Assembly: GCA_036562565.1 (NCBI GenBank)
Contig: DATCJY010000087.1
Location: 21,068 to 85,067 of the forward strand
DNA: 64,000 bases
Direction: 5' to 3'
Source of the DNA: DATCJY01 sp036562565
GTDB taxonomy: Bacteria > Bacteroidota > Bacteroidia > Flavobacteriales_D > Sanyastnellaceae
In this document: positions 16,512 to 24,775 of the stretch, one piece after another
Layout: every line of letters begins with the position of its first letter
Position numbering within the stretch: the stretch's first letter is position 1
Made by a program: the position numbers and the translations under genes
Notes under the pieces: model-generated
The model's input: only the letters and a program-made list of their open reading frames with translations
Told to the model about the DNA's origin: nothing
Databases searched by the model: none

Positions 16512-17060
16512 ATGGCAGTAAAACTTAGACTTCAACGTCACGGTAAGAAAGGAAAACCTTTTTACCACATCGTAGCAGCTGACTCTCGTTCACCACGTGA
16601 TGGTAAATTCATCGAGCGCATCGGTAGCTACAACCCCAACACCAACCCTGCTACTATCCAAATGGATAATGAGAAGGCAATCAAATGGTTGAAAAATGGG
16701 GCTCAACCAACCAACACTGTGAAAGCAATGCTTAGCTACACCGGAGTGCTTTATCGCATCCACTTGAACAAAGGTGTTGCTAAAGGTGCTCTCACCCAAG
16801 AAGAAGCCGACAAGCGTTACGAAGCTTGGTTAGCTGAAAAAGCTCAAAAGATTCAAAGCAAAAAAGACCGTTTGGCTAAAGAAGCAAACGAGAAATTGTC
16901 TGCAGCTTTGAAACAAGAGAAAGAAGTAAACGAAAATCGTTTGAAAGCACTTGCTGCCGCTGCAGAAGCTGCTGCTAACGCTGCCAAAGAAGCCGAAGCA
17001 ACTGAAGCTCCTGCTGAAGAAGCACCAGCTGCTGAAGGTGGTGAAACTGCTGAAGCATAA
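16512..17060 (+). CDS. rpsP: 30S ribosomal protein S16 with long C-terminal tail
   Basis: Small-subunit assembly protein. Residues 1 to about 85 are the S16 fold: VKLRLQRHGKKGKPFYHIVA, DSRSPRDGKFIERIGSYNP and IKWLKNGAQPT. The remaining roughly 95 residues form a Lys/Glu- then Ala/Glu-rich tail, predicted helical, ending in repeated Ala-Glu-Ala and Pro-Ala-Glu-Glu. S16 is usually 80-90 residues; extended tails occur in Bacteroidota, and their role is unknown to me. rimM follows, the conserved order, with a terminator-like hairpin between. Confidence 0.97.
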   Translation: MAVKLRLQRHGKKGKPFYHIVAADSRSPRDGKFIERIGSYNPNTNPATIQMDNEKAIKWLKNGAQPTNTVKAMLSYTGVLYRIHLNKGVAKGALTQEEADKRYEAWLAEKAQKIQSKKDRLAKEANEKLSAALKQEKEVNENRLKALAAAAEAAANAAKEAEATEAPAEEAPAAEGGETAEA

Positions 17061-17082
17061 TCGCTTTCTTATTAAATTATTT

Positions 17083-17113
17083 AAAAGCCACTCTCTCCAA
17101 AGGGTGGCTTTTT
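17083..17113 (+). terminator. Terminator between rpsP and rimM
   Basis: AAAAGCCAC (17083-17091) pairs with GTGGCTTTT, followed by further T. It lies within the 69-base rpsP-rimM gap and probably lowers rimM expression relative to the ribosomal protein gene. Confidence 0.65.
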
Positions 17114-17129
17114 ACATTGTTCCCAATTT

Positions 17130-17666
17130 ATGATACCGGAAAAGAAAGATTTACACGTGCTGGGTTACTTCAGCAAATTGCATGGTTACAAAGGAGAACT
17201 CACTGCTTCTCTCAATACAGATAACAACCGCGATTACGAAGGGCTGGAGAACATTTTTGTAGAAGTAGCTGGCAGACTTGTGCCCTATTTCATCGAGTCC
17301 ATTGAATACAAGACCAATTCAACGATGAAGGTCAAACTTGAGGGCATCGACTCCGAAGCGCTAGCCAAGCCACTTGTAAAATGCAGTATTTACATTCATC
17401 TGGAGGACATCAGCGAAGCCGATATCGAAAGCCTTGCTCTGCACGCGTTGGGCGGGTTCAAGGTAATTGATGCCGAAAAAGGTGAAATCGGTGTTGTTGC
17501 TCGCATTGAGGAGTCACCGGTCAATCCACTCATGGTAATTGCTTCTCAAGGGAAAGAAATCTTGTTGCCTTTGAACCGTGATTTCTTTGAAGAAATCAAC
17601 CAAGATGAGGAAACCGTTTATATCAATGCCCCCGGAGGACTCATTGATTTTTATCTGGAACAATAA
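17130..17666 (+). CDS. rimM: Ribosome maturation factor RimM
   Basis: Assists 30S subunit maturation near S19 and the 16S head. 178 residues with the N-terminal RimM beta-barrel (LGYFSKLHGYKGELTASL) and a C-terminal PRC-barrel (LHALGGFKVIDAEKGEIG, then ILLPLNRDFFEEI). Located after rpsP as in most bacteria. trmD and rplS, which often follow, are absent; mscS comes next. Confidence 0.95.
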   Translation: MIPEKKDLHVLGYFSKLHGYKGELTASLNTDNNRDYEGLENIFVEVAGRLVPYFIESIEYKTNSTMKVKLEGIDSEALAKPLVKCSIYIHLEDISEADIESLALHALGGFKVIDAEKGEIGVVARIEESPVNPLMVIASQGKEILLPLNRDFFEEINQDEETVYINAPGGLIDFYLEQ

Positions 17667-17709
17667 TCTTCACAGTCATAGCAAGAAACTCAACAACTGA
17701 AAAATAGGT

Positions 17710-18537
17710 ATGGATACTAACGTGCAAAGTTTTCTTCAAACTTTTATTTCCCATATTAAAACACTTGCTGCCCAATACGTTCCCAAACTTGCTGCGGCCA
17801 TAGCCGTTTTGATTATCGGTTTGTGGTTGGCCAACCGCATCAAGGCGATGATTGGTCGCTCCATGAAGAGACGCGAGCTGGACCCAAGCTTGCAGAGCTT
17901 TATTCCGAGTCTTGTTACCGCCATACTCAAAGTTTTGGTATTTGTGACCGTAGCAGGCATGGTGGGCATTCAGACCACTTCCTTCATTGCTGTTCTGGGT
18001 GCTGCCGGTTTGGCCGTAGGTATGGCTTTGCAAGGTTCACTTTCCAACTTCGCAGGTGGTGTATTGATTCTCATCTTCAAACCTTTTCGCGTGGGAGATA
18101 CCATCACTGCGCAAGGTGAAAGTGGTACAGTGAAGGAGATTCAGATTTTTCATACCATTATCTTAAGTGGTGATAACCGTACCATTATTATTCCCAATGG
18201 CGCATTGTCCAACGGTATCATTGAAAACAAGACGCGTCAAGGAAGTGAGCGCTTTGATCTAACCATTACACTGGATGGTGGTACTAATCTGGAGAAAGCA
18301 GAACAACTGATCAAAGAAGCGTTGAATGAGGTGAATGGCATCTTGAAAACGCCTGCTCCGGGTGTGAGCGTGGTCGCTTTCCACAACGATGATGTCGAAT
18401 TTCTTGTTCAGCCTTTTGTAGAAAGCGGTAAGGTGGGCCCAAACCGCACGGCTTTGATTCGCACTATCAAACAGAAGTTTGAACAAAACAATATTTCCTT
18501 CGCTAGAACCAATGTGTTCGTGAAGAATGTGAACTAA
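17710..18537 (+). CDS. mscS: Small-conductance mechanosensitive channel, MscS type
   Basis: Osmotic safety valve of the inner membrane. 275 residues, close to E. coli MscS. An N-terminal amphipathic/TM region (AQYVPKLAAAIAVLIIGLWLA) and TM2 precede the pore helix TM3, seen as VLGAAGLAVGMALQGSLSNFAGG with Gly/Ala packing. The cytoplasmic beta domain follows (FRVGDTITAQGESGTVKEI, then IIPNGALSNGIIENKTR). A second, more divergent MscS is encoded at 56907. A long terminator follows. Confidence 0.95.
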   Translation: MDTNVQSFLQTFISHIKTLAAQYVPKLAAAIAVLIIGLWLANRIKAMIGRSMKRRELDPSLQSFIPSLVTAILKVLVFVTVAGMVGIQTTSFIAVLGAAGLAVGMALQGSLSNFAGGVLILIFKPFRVGDTITAQGESGTVKEIQIFHTIILSGDNRTIIIPNGALSNGIIENKTRQGSERFDLTITLDGGTNLEKAEQLIKEALNEVNGILKTPAPGVSVVAFHNDDVEFLVQPFVESGKVGPNRTALIRTIKQKFEQNNISFARTNVFVKNVN

Positions 18538-18561
18538 GCTTTCTTTTCACTCGCTCTTAGT

Positions 18562-18633
18562 GAAACGGCTGAAACAGCGCGATATCGGTACTCTGTGATT
18601 CAACGATGTCGCCTTTCAGCCGTTTCTTTTTTT
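18562..18633 (+). terminator. Long-stem intrinsic terminator after mscS
   Basis: GAAACGGCTGAAA (18562-18574) is fully complementary to TTTCAGCCGTTTC (18614-18626), followed by seven T (18627-18633). The inner sequence GCGATATCG can pair with CGATGTCGC, extending the hairpin. Confidence 0.85.
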
Positions 18634-18672
18634 ATCGGTAGAAACCGCTGCCCATCCATATAAATCGTTGAA

Positions 18673-18792
18673 TTGCATTCACTGAGGGTCTATCATGAAC
18701 AATTGATAGACAGGGCTAACCTTGCCAACTTTGAGCTGACCCAAACGCGATGATTTACAAGAAAATAAAACGGCAAAGCTCACCGAATGCAA
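18673..18792. repeat. Inverted repeats in the mscS-transketolase gap
   Basis: TTGCATTCACTGAG (18673-18686) is complementary, with two mismatches, to CTCACCGAATGCAA (18779-18792). Inside it, GTCTATCA (18688-18695) and TGATAGAC (18704-18711) form a perfect 8-bp stem. The 240-base stretch has no convincing gene. It could be a structured RNA or the remains of a small palindromic element; no target duplication was seen. Confidence 0.45.
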
Positions 18793-18876
18793 GACCTATT
18801 CTATTGAGTTCGTCATTAAATGGAACACATCGCACTACGGGGAAAAATCCCGGCATAGAGTTTATAGCAGCGAATC

Positions 18877-19836
18877 TTACTTGGATTTCTTCGCAATAAC
18901 AGCTTTTGCAGCCGCTACAATGTTCGTTGCCTCAAGACCGTATTTCTTCATCAATTGGTCAGGAGTTCCACTTTCACCGAAAGAATCGTTGACACCGATG
19001 AACTCAATTGGGGTTGGATGGTGTTTAGCAAGCGTTTGAGCAATCACACTGCCCATTCCGCCCATGATTTGGTGTTCTTCAGCCGTTACAACTGCTCCGG
19101 TTTTTTGAGCCGATTTAACCACTGCTTCTACATCCAAAGGTTTGATGGTGTGAATATTTATCAAGTCCACGGAGATTCCTTCTGCTTCGAGGGCTTTGGC
19201 TGCTTCTACCGCTTTCCACACCAAGTGGCCGGTAGCGAAGATGGTAACGTCACTACCTTGGTGGATGTGCCATGCTTTACCGATTTCGAATTTTTGATCA
19301 GCAGCAGTGAAGGTTGGCACTTTTGGTCGGCCGAAGCGCAAGTAAACCGGACCAACGTGATACGCAATCGCAATGGTTGCCGCTTTGGTCTGGTTGAAGT
19401 CACAAGGATTGATAACCGTCATACCCGGAAGCATGTTCATCAATCCGATATCTTCCAAAATTTGGTGTGTCGCACCGTCTTCACCCAGTGTCAAACCTGC
19501 GTGTGATGCGCAAATTTTCACGTTTTTACCGCTATAGGCAATGCTTTGACGAATTTGGTCATAAACACGGCCGGTAGAGAAATTCGCAAACGTTCCGGTA
19601 AAAGGAATATAGCCGCCAATGGTAAGGCCGGCTGCTACGCCCATCATATTCGCTTCTGCAATTCCCACTTGGTAGAAACGCTCCGGAAAATCCTTTTTAA
19701 AGGCATCCATTTTCAGTGAGCCAATCAGGTCAGCACACAAGGCCACTACACGTGGATTGGTTTTTCCCAATTCATGCAGACCTTCACCAAAACCACTGCG
19801 GGTATCGTTGGAACCAAGAATTTCGAAATCGAGCAT
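18877..19836 (-). CDS. Transketolase C-terminal subunit
   Basis: Pyrimidine-binding and C-terminal domains of a split transketolase (pentose phosphate pathway, two-carbon transfer). 319 residues from the ATG at 19836: SNDTRSGFGEGLHELGK, VALCADLIGS, PERFYQVGIAEANMMGVAAGL with the catalytic Glu, CASHAGLTLGEDGATHQ and the C-terminal EEHQIMGGMGSVIA. In Bacteroidota and archaea the thiamine-diphosphate-binding N-terminal half is often the adjacent gene; here dnaN lies upstream and mscS downstream, so that half must be elsewhere. Longer starts upstream add unrelated sequence and cross the promoter. Confidence 0.93.
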   Translation of the reverse strand: MLDFEILGSNDTRSGFGEGLHELGKTNPRVVALCADLIGSLKMDAFKKDFPERFYQVGIAEANMMGVAAGLTIGGYIPFTGTFANFSTGRVYDQIRQSIAYSGKNVKICASHAGLTLGEDGATHQILEDIGLMNMLPGMTVINPCDFNQTKAATIAIAYHVGPVYLRFGRPKVPTFTAADQKFEIGKAWHIHQGSDVTIFATGHLVWKAVEAAKALEAEGISVDLINIHTIKPLDVEAVVKSAQKTGAVVTAEEHQIMGGMGSVIAQTLAKHHPTPIEFIGVNDSFGESGTPDQLMKKYGLEATNIVAAAKAVIAKKSK

Positions 19837-19878
19837 ACGCGAATATTTTGAGTTGTGAGATTGACTTATTTGATGGCG

Positions 19879-19886
19879 CGAAACTA
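19879..19886 (-). promoter_or_regulatory. Promoter -7 element of the transketolase subunit gene
   Basis: Minus strand TAGTTTCG followed by CGCC, the TAnnTTCG variant seen at other promoters in the window. Leader about 37 bases. It supports the start at 19836. Confidence 0.4.
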
Positions 19887-19951
19887 AATCCAAATCACAG
19901 AATAAGCACGCATTGCGCAAACGAACTTATCCATGAAAAATGAACGGAAAT

Positions 19952-19979
19952 AAAAAATGGCGGAACAATCTCCGCCATT
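19952..19979 (-). terminator. Intrinsic terminator of dnaN
   Basis: Minus strand AATGGCGGA, loop GATTGT, TCCGCCATT, then a run of T. It is a perfect 9-bp stem placed 31 bases after the dnaN stop. Confidence 0.85.
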
Positions 19980-20010
19980 CATTTCAATATCTGTGTTCAC
20001 TGAATAGATT

Positions 20011-21132
20011 CTATCCGTTGAGCATTACCGGCATAACGAGCATCAAGATATCTTCAGCTTCGTTTTCCTTTTCTACTTCTGTAATGATACCGGCACGGTT
20101 TGGTGCACTCATTTCGATGTTCACATTCTCTGAGTCGAGGTTAGAGAGCATCTCATTGAGGAAACGAGAGTTGAAACCTATTTCCATATCATCACCGGTA
20201 TAGCTGCAAGTAAGGCGCTCTTGTGCCTCGTTAGCGAAGTCCAAGTCTTCCGCTGAAATGTTCAACTCGCTTCCCCCCATTTTCAAACGAACCTGATGAG
20301 TGGTTTTGTTAGCGAAGATGGCCACACGCTTGATGGAGCTTTGAAGATCCAAACGGTCAATGGTCAACTTGAATGGGTTTTCTTTTGGTATAACTGCTTC
20401 GTAGTTCGGGTATTTACCTTCAATCAAGCGGCAAAGCAAAGTCACGTTGTCAAAAGTGAAGAGCGCATTGTTCTCGGTGTATTCCACTTTCACATCAGTA
20501 GAAACAGAGTTGAGAATACCCTTGAGTAGGTTCAAAGGTTTGCGAGGGACGATGAAGGAAGCAGCGTTGCCGCCTTTCACATCGTTGCGGGTATAACGAA
20601 CGAGTTTATGTGCATCTGTTGCAACAAAGCGGACATTGTCCTCGTGGATTTCGAAAAGAACACCGCTCATCACCGGACGCATATCATCGTTACCAGCAGC
20701 AAACAACGTTTTGATGATAGCCTTGCCCAATACCTCACTGGCAATGGTGAGTGATTTGGCACCTTCCAAGCCAGGAGCTTTCGGGAAATCTTCGCCATTT
20801 TGACCGGTGAGTTTGTACTTACCGTAATCGCTGGCGATTTCAATACCCAATGTCTTTCTATCAATGGTGAAAGTCAGTGGTTGCTCAGGCAAGGTTTTCA
20901 AAATATCCAACACCAAACGAGCAGGAATAGCAATGACACCTTCCTCTTTGGCTTCGATAGCCATGCGGGTACTCATGGAAGTCTCCAAGTCACTTGCAGA
21001 AATGGTCAATTCCTTGTCTTTGATTTCAAACAAGAAATTGTCCAAAATTGGAAGCGTGTTGCTGCTGTTGAGAACACCTCCGAGCAATTGCAATTGCTTG
21101 AGAAGTGCGGTACTGGTAACTATGAATTTCAT
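20011..21132 (-). CDS. dnaN: DNA polymerase III beta subunit (sliding clamp)
   Basis: Ring-shaped processivity clamp for DNA polymerase III. 373 residues in three repeated clamp domains: MKFIVTSTALLKQLQLLGGV, ending with ILMLVMPVMLNG, the conserved C-terminal hydrophobic pocket that binds clamp-interacting peptides. Monocistronic here, with its own promoter and terminator; dnaA, recF and gyrB are not adjacent, so this is not a canonical oriC locus. Confidence 0.98.
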   Translation of the reverse strand: MKFIVTSTALLKQLQLLGGVLNSSNTLPILDNFLFEIKDKELTISASDLETSMSTRMAIEAKEEGVIAIPARLVLDILKTLPEQPLTFTIDRKTLGIEIASDYGKYKLTGQNGEDFPKAPGLEGAKSLTIASEVLGKAIIKTLFAAGNDDMRPVMSGVLFEIHEDNVRFVATDAHKLVRYTRNDVKGGNAASFIVPRKPLNLLKGILNSVSTDVKVEYTENNALFTFDNVTLLCRLIEGKYPNYEAVIPKENPFKLTIDRLDLQSSIKRVAIFANKTTHQVRLKMGGSELNISAEDLDFANEAQERLTCSYTGDDMEIGFNSRFLNEMLSNLDSENVNIEMSAPNRAGIITEVEKENEAEDILMLVMPVMLNG

Positions 21133-21156
21133 CGTTGTTATACTTTAGAAAGCGGG

Positions 21157-21164
21157 CAAATATA
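21157..21164 (-). promoter_or_regulatory. dnaN promoter -7 element
   Basis: Minus strand TATATTTG, exact TAnnTTTG, followed by CCCGC. Start about 18 bases before the dnaN ATG. Confidence 0.55.
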
Positions 21165-21207
21165 ACGGTCAAGATTGGAACACGTTTTTTTCAAAAATTT
21201 CAGGTTA

Positions 21208-21353
21208 TTAACAAACCGTTGGTAGCTTAGACTGCCAAGGGATTCGGGTGTCATCTCTGGTTCCTGTAATTGTGGTCTGTTCCGGATGCATCAGCACCTC
21301 GGTAAAGCCGGTACATTTCACCAAGCTTCGTTGTAAAACGGGTATATCTGTTG
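21208..21353 (-). other. Open frame without start, between phosphatase and dnaN
   Basis: After the phosphatase stop, another minus-strand frame stays open (from a TGA inside the phosphatase gene) down to a TAA at 21208-21210. It reads ...TDIPVLQRSLVKCTGFTEVL... then ends PWQSKLPTVC. Codon use looks ordinary but no ATG lies near its beginning; GTG or TTG inside would give about 37-40 residues. It may be chance, a small gene with a rare start, or the tail of a lost gene. I do not recognise it. Confidence 0.25.
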
Positions 21354-21827
21354 CTAGGTGGCGCTCACAATTGAATTCTTGGAAGCGATAATTGCCTTTG
21401 ATGCTGCATCCAACAAGTCATATACAAGAGCAAAGCCATCCATGCCACCGTAATATGGGTCAGGAACAGAGAGTATTGTTGCTTCGGGATGTTCACTCAA
21501 AATGAGTTTCACCTTTCGCTTGTCTTCTTCGGATGCGGCAAGGCGAATGATGTTGGAGTAGTTTGACTCATCCATGACATAGATGATATCAAAGTTATCG
21601 AAATCTGCCCTGGTGAATTGACGAGCTCGCAAATCGGAAATATCAATTCCTTTGGTTCTCATGAATTCAATGGCCCTTCTGTCCGGGGCTTCACCAATGT
21701 GGTAATTGCTGGTTCCGGCTGAATCAACTTTTATTTTCAATTGATTGAGCTGAGCATGATGGCGAAAAATGCCTTCAGCCATTGGAGAGCGGCAAATATT
21801 GCCGAGGCAAACCATTAAAACACGCAT
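21354..21827 (-). CDS. Low-molecular-weight protein-tyrosine phosphatase
   Basis: 157-residue cytoplasmic phosphatase. The P-loop CX5R is VCLGNICRSP with nucleophile Cys7 and Arg13, and the general-acid Asp123 is in VPDPYYGG. All catalytic residues are present. It lies 32 bases downstream of the histidine kinase at 21860 on the same strand, so the S41 protease, kinase and phosphatase genes could form one unit. The substrate is unknown; no tyrosine kinase of capsule type lies nearby. Confidence 0.95.
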   Translation of the reverse strand: MRVLMVCLGNICRSPMAEGIFRHHAQLNQLKIKVDSAGTSNYHIGEAPDRRAIEFMRTKGIDISDLRARQFTRADFDNFDIIYVMDESNYSNIIRLAASEEDKRKVKLILSEHPEATILSVPDPYYGGMDGFALVYDLLDAASKAIIASKNSIVSAT

Positions 21828-21859
21828 AAATAAAATTCGATTTATTTGTTGAATTTAAT

Positions 21860-23248
21860 TCATAAAGGCCATTCAATGATATAATGCGTCCCTTTTCTTG
21901 AATCGGAAGCAATATTGATGTTACCGTGGAGGAAGGTTACCAATGCTATGATTTTCCGAATTCCTCTTCCTTTGGATAAGGATGATTTTACGTCAAATCC
22001 ACGGCCATTATCATCTACTTTTAATTGCAATTTTCCATCGGATTTTTCTAATACGACCTCCACTTCCGTTGCTTCCGAATGCTGGTCAATGTTCTCAAGC
22101 AATTCATTTGCAATGATGAGCAAAGCCATTTGCTGCTGTTCTGAAGGCTGCATATCACCGGCACGGTTGGTCCAGTCAATACGCAACTGTGGGCGAATAA
22201 AACTATTGCACAATGACTCCAGCCTTTCAGCGATGGTGCCTGTAGTCGTAAAAATATTTTGCGTCAATTTTTTTGTTTCATTGGAAGCTTTGGTCAGCAA
22301 GTTTTGCAGACTCATGTACTTGTCCACCGGCACCTGACTGCCGGTATCGCGACCAATCAACTCCAGTTGCATACGCGATTCACTGATGATATCTACCAAG
22401 CCGTGATTCACGGCTTTAATTGAATCATGTTGCTCCCTGAGTTGCTCTCCAATCAAAAAGCGCATTTTAATAATTTCTTGCTCTTGCTTTTGAATGTCTT
22501 TTTTAAGGGCTGATATCAATGTTTCACTTTCCTGCTTTAGTTGTTCTGTATTTTCTGTTTTGTCAGACTTCAGCTTATTTAATTCCTTTTTAATCTTCGA
22601 TTTTCTGACCGCACTGAAAATGTATAACAGAAGGAACAACAGTGCCAATGCACCTGTCCAATAGAGTATCCACTTATAAAGGTCCAGCTCTCGCTCTTTA
22701 TCTGCAACCAGAAATTTAGTCGACATTAAATTGGTTCGGAAATTCTGAATGGAGTCTTGCAATATTTGCAGGTTGCGAGTGTAATGCTCTTTATCCAATT
22801 GATAAATCAGTCCCGCACGCTCGCTATAAATCGCAAGTGCTTTGTCAAATTGCTTCTTGCCCAAATAATATTGGTAAAGACAATCCATTGCATCGGTTTG
22901 CCATTCGGTGTGGTGGAGGTGCTCTGCGATGGCGATGGCTTCAAGATAGTTTGCCTCAGCTTGTGCTGATTTCTTGGGATGGTTTTCCAGTATGTTCCCA
23001 CGCAAGATGTAGATTTCATAGAGCGAAGCATGCTGCTCCAACAATGCGGCCGCAAAAAGCGCTGTATCCGTGTGCAGCCATGCACTATCCGGCAAGGAAC
23101 GCTCTAAATAATCTTCCGCTTTGGCAATATGATGTGCTACAAAAGTGGAATCATAAGTGAGTGTGACATCACTCGTATCCGGTTGATTCTGTGCAACGAA
23201 TCGTGATACACAGCCCAGAAAAAGAATTAAAATGAAGGTTGTCCTCAT
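21860..23248 (-). CDS. TPR-like sensor histidine kinase with unusual dimerisation region
   Basis: 462 residues. A signal peptide (MRTTFILILFLGCVSRFVAQ) leads into a periplasmic helical domain of TPR-like repeats (about 30-180), a membrane span (WILYWTGALALLFLLLYIFSA), a coiled coil, and a C-terminal HATPase: N box ELLENIDQHSEA, G1 DDNGRGFD and G2 KGRGIRKI. The expected HisKA_3 phospho-acceptor motif (HD or HE followed by a helix) is not canonical; the best candidate is NHGLVDIISESRMQL. It may be a degenerate kinase or one using a variant site. Its ATG overlaps the stop of the S41 protease gene (TAATG). No response regulator is adjacent. Confidence 0.85.
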   Translation of the reverse strand: MRTTFILILFLGCVSRFVAQNQPDTSDVTLTYDSTFVAHHIAKAEDYLERSLPDSAWLHTDTALFAAALLEQHASLYEIYILRGNILENHPKKSAQAEANYLEAIAIAEHLHHTEWQTDAMDCLYQYYLGKKQFDKALAIYSERAGLIYQLDKEHYTRNLQILQDSIQNFRTNLMSTKFLVADKERELDLYKWILYWTGALALLFLLLYIFSAVRKSKIKKELNKLKSDKTENTEQLKQESETLISALKKDIQKQEQEIIKMRFLIGEQLREQHDSIKAVNHGLVDIISESRMQLELIGRDTGSQVPVDKYMSLQNLLTKASNETKKLTQNIFTTTGTIAERLESLCNSFIRPQLRIDWTNRAGDMQPSEQQQMALLIIANELLENIDQHSEATEVEVVLEKSDGKLQLKVDDNGRGFDVKSSLSKGRGIRKIIALVTFLHGNINIASDSRKGTHYIIEWPL

Positions 23249-24747
23249 TATTTCTGTTTAATCAATGTTTTAACCAATTCCAGATGCGGGTCGCGTTCTG
23301 CATTTAAATCTGCTGCAGTTGCGCGAACCATGTGATGGGGCTGAATCGGTTCCTTTACGTATTCAAAAGTATCGTCATAGTTATAACGAATAGTGGATAT
23401 GGAAACCTTGAGCTTTGTATTGGGCAACTGATAGCGTGAGGCATTGCCCCATGTGCCTGAAGTAGGCCCCAGACAAGGTGTTCCAATGACAACTCCTCTA
23501 TTCTTTTTATAAAATGCACTGGTGAAATCTACACTTGCTGATGCGGACAGGCTGTTAATCAACAGATATGCATTTCCTTCATATACATACTTGGGCTTCT
23601 GCACCACCTTGTCATGGAAGAAAAAGGTGTCCACTTGTCCAAGCGGCATACTTCTGAAATACTGAAAACTGCGTATGTCTTCGTTTTTGGGATAGAATAT
23701 CTTAATCAGTAGTTTGGATATCCACAAGTCCATTCCTTTGTTGCGTGCTAATGCCAACTCGCTGTTGCGCGCAATCACGTTGTTGGGCGTATTGTATCCC
23801 TCCGCATCCAGAAAAGAATAGAGATATTCCACCCACGCACTGCTGCCACCTCCATTGTTGCGCAAGTCAATAACCAGGTGCTCGTAACCATTTTTGCGTG
23901 CTTTCTTGAATGTCTTCTTTACCGTTTTTTTCAGCTTGTGGCTATTGGGAGGCGAGAAAGTGGAGAGTTTGAAATAAACCAAAGAAAGTTCGTCATCAAA
24001 TTTTGCATCAATCCATTTATTGATGTCCAATTTGGAGCGCTGCTTTCGCTTCTCCAAGTACTGTCTCTTTTGATAGCCATGGAGGTAGTATGTCTGAGCG
24101 CTATCACTTCCGAAAGGAATCACCACGAATTCATTCAGCGAATCCAATGAATTGTACAAGGCATTCATGTTCGGTATGAGTGTGGTAGCAATGTCATAAC
24201 GCGCTTCGTGGGCATCGCCCTCGGTGCAGGCATAATCCAATGCCAAATCATAGAGGAAATCCACATCCATACCGTTGATGCTGAGCAAGCGGCCACCTTT
24301 GGGCAACACTTCTTCCCAATCATGCCTGATCAGAAATTCTTTGTCAAAGCGATCATTAGCGGGCTTTCTCACCAGCGTGAAAGGAACTACATAGCTCCTG
24401 CCATTGGCAAATGCAAGTTCGACTATCTGACCATACTCCAGCGAAGAATGCGAGTCGCTCATAACCTGCATGCACTTGGCCACAACACGTGTGAAATCGC
24501 GCAAGGTCATTACCGAATCAATAGATGCGGCACTTTGATCAAACGCTTGATAAAATGCTTCTTCGCCACAAAAAGCAAATGGTGAAGGATGGCTTTTGAG
24601 TATGGTTTCTTTTAAAGAATCCAAATCGCTCTGCAATACCTCGCGCGTAAATAGCGAATCGGGTTTTACCTGTGCTTGGAGTACAGTGATACTCCCAAGA
24701 AGCTGGAGCCCTATCAGTACCCATGCACGGTAGAAAATGTTGTGCAT
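23248..24747 (-). CDS. Secreted S41-family (C-terminal processing) peptidase-like protein
   Basis: 499 residues from the ATG at 24747, with a signal peptide (HNIFYRAWVLIGLQLLG, cleavage near LQAQ). The S41 fold is visible: HLVIDLRNNGGGSS for the strand/loop before the active site, then LLINSLSASASVDFTSAFY with the probable nucleophile Ser, and GTPCLGPTSGTWGN. A PDZ domain between is weak (GRLLSINGMDVDFLYDLALDYA). Probably periplasmic or surface. Translationally coupled to the kinase gene, so a protease feeding a sensor is one possible reading; this is inference only. Confidence 0.85.
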   Translation of the reverse strand: MHNIFYRAWVLIGLQLLGSITVLQAQVKPDSLFTREVLQSDLDSLKETILKSHPSPFAFCGEEAFYQAFDQSAASIDSVMTLRDFTRVVAKCMQVMSDSHSSLEYGQIVELAFANGRSYVVPFTLVRKPANDRFDKEFLIRHDWEEVLPKGGRLLSINGMDVDFLYDLALDYACTEGDAHEARYDIATTLIPNMNALYNSLDSLNEFVVIPFGSDSAQTYYLHGYQKRQYLEKRKQRSKLDINKWIDAKFDDELSLVYFKLSTFSPPNSHKLKKTVKKTFKKARKNGYEHLVIDLRNNGGGSSAWVEYLYSFLDAEGYNTPNNVIARNSELALARNKGMDLWISKLLIKIFYPKNEDIRSFQYFRSMPLGQVDTFFFHDKVVQKPKYVYEGNAYLLINSLSASASVDFTSAFYKKNRGVVIGTPCLGPTSGTWGNASRYQLPNTKLKVSISTIRYNYDDTFEYVKEPIQPHHMVRATAADLNAERDPHLELVKTLIKQK

Positions 24748-24775
24748 ACCTCGCAATGCTGTCGTGTCGGAATGA

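Noticed and set aside
20011..21132. dnaN as a marker for the replication origin
   Set aside because: No dnaA, DnaA-box cluster, recF or gyrB is beside it; the gene is monocistronic here.
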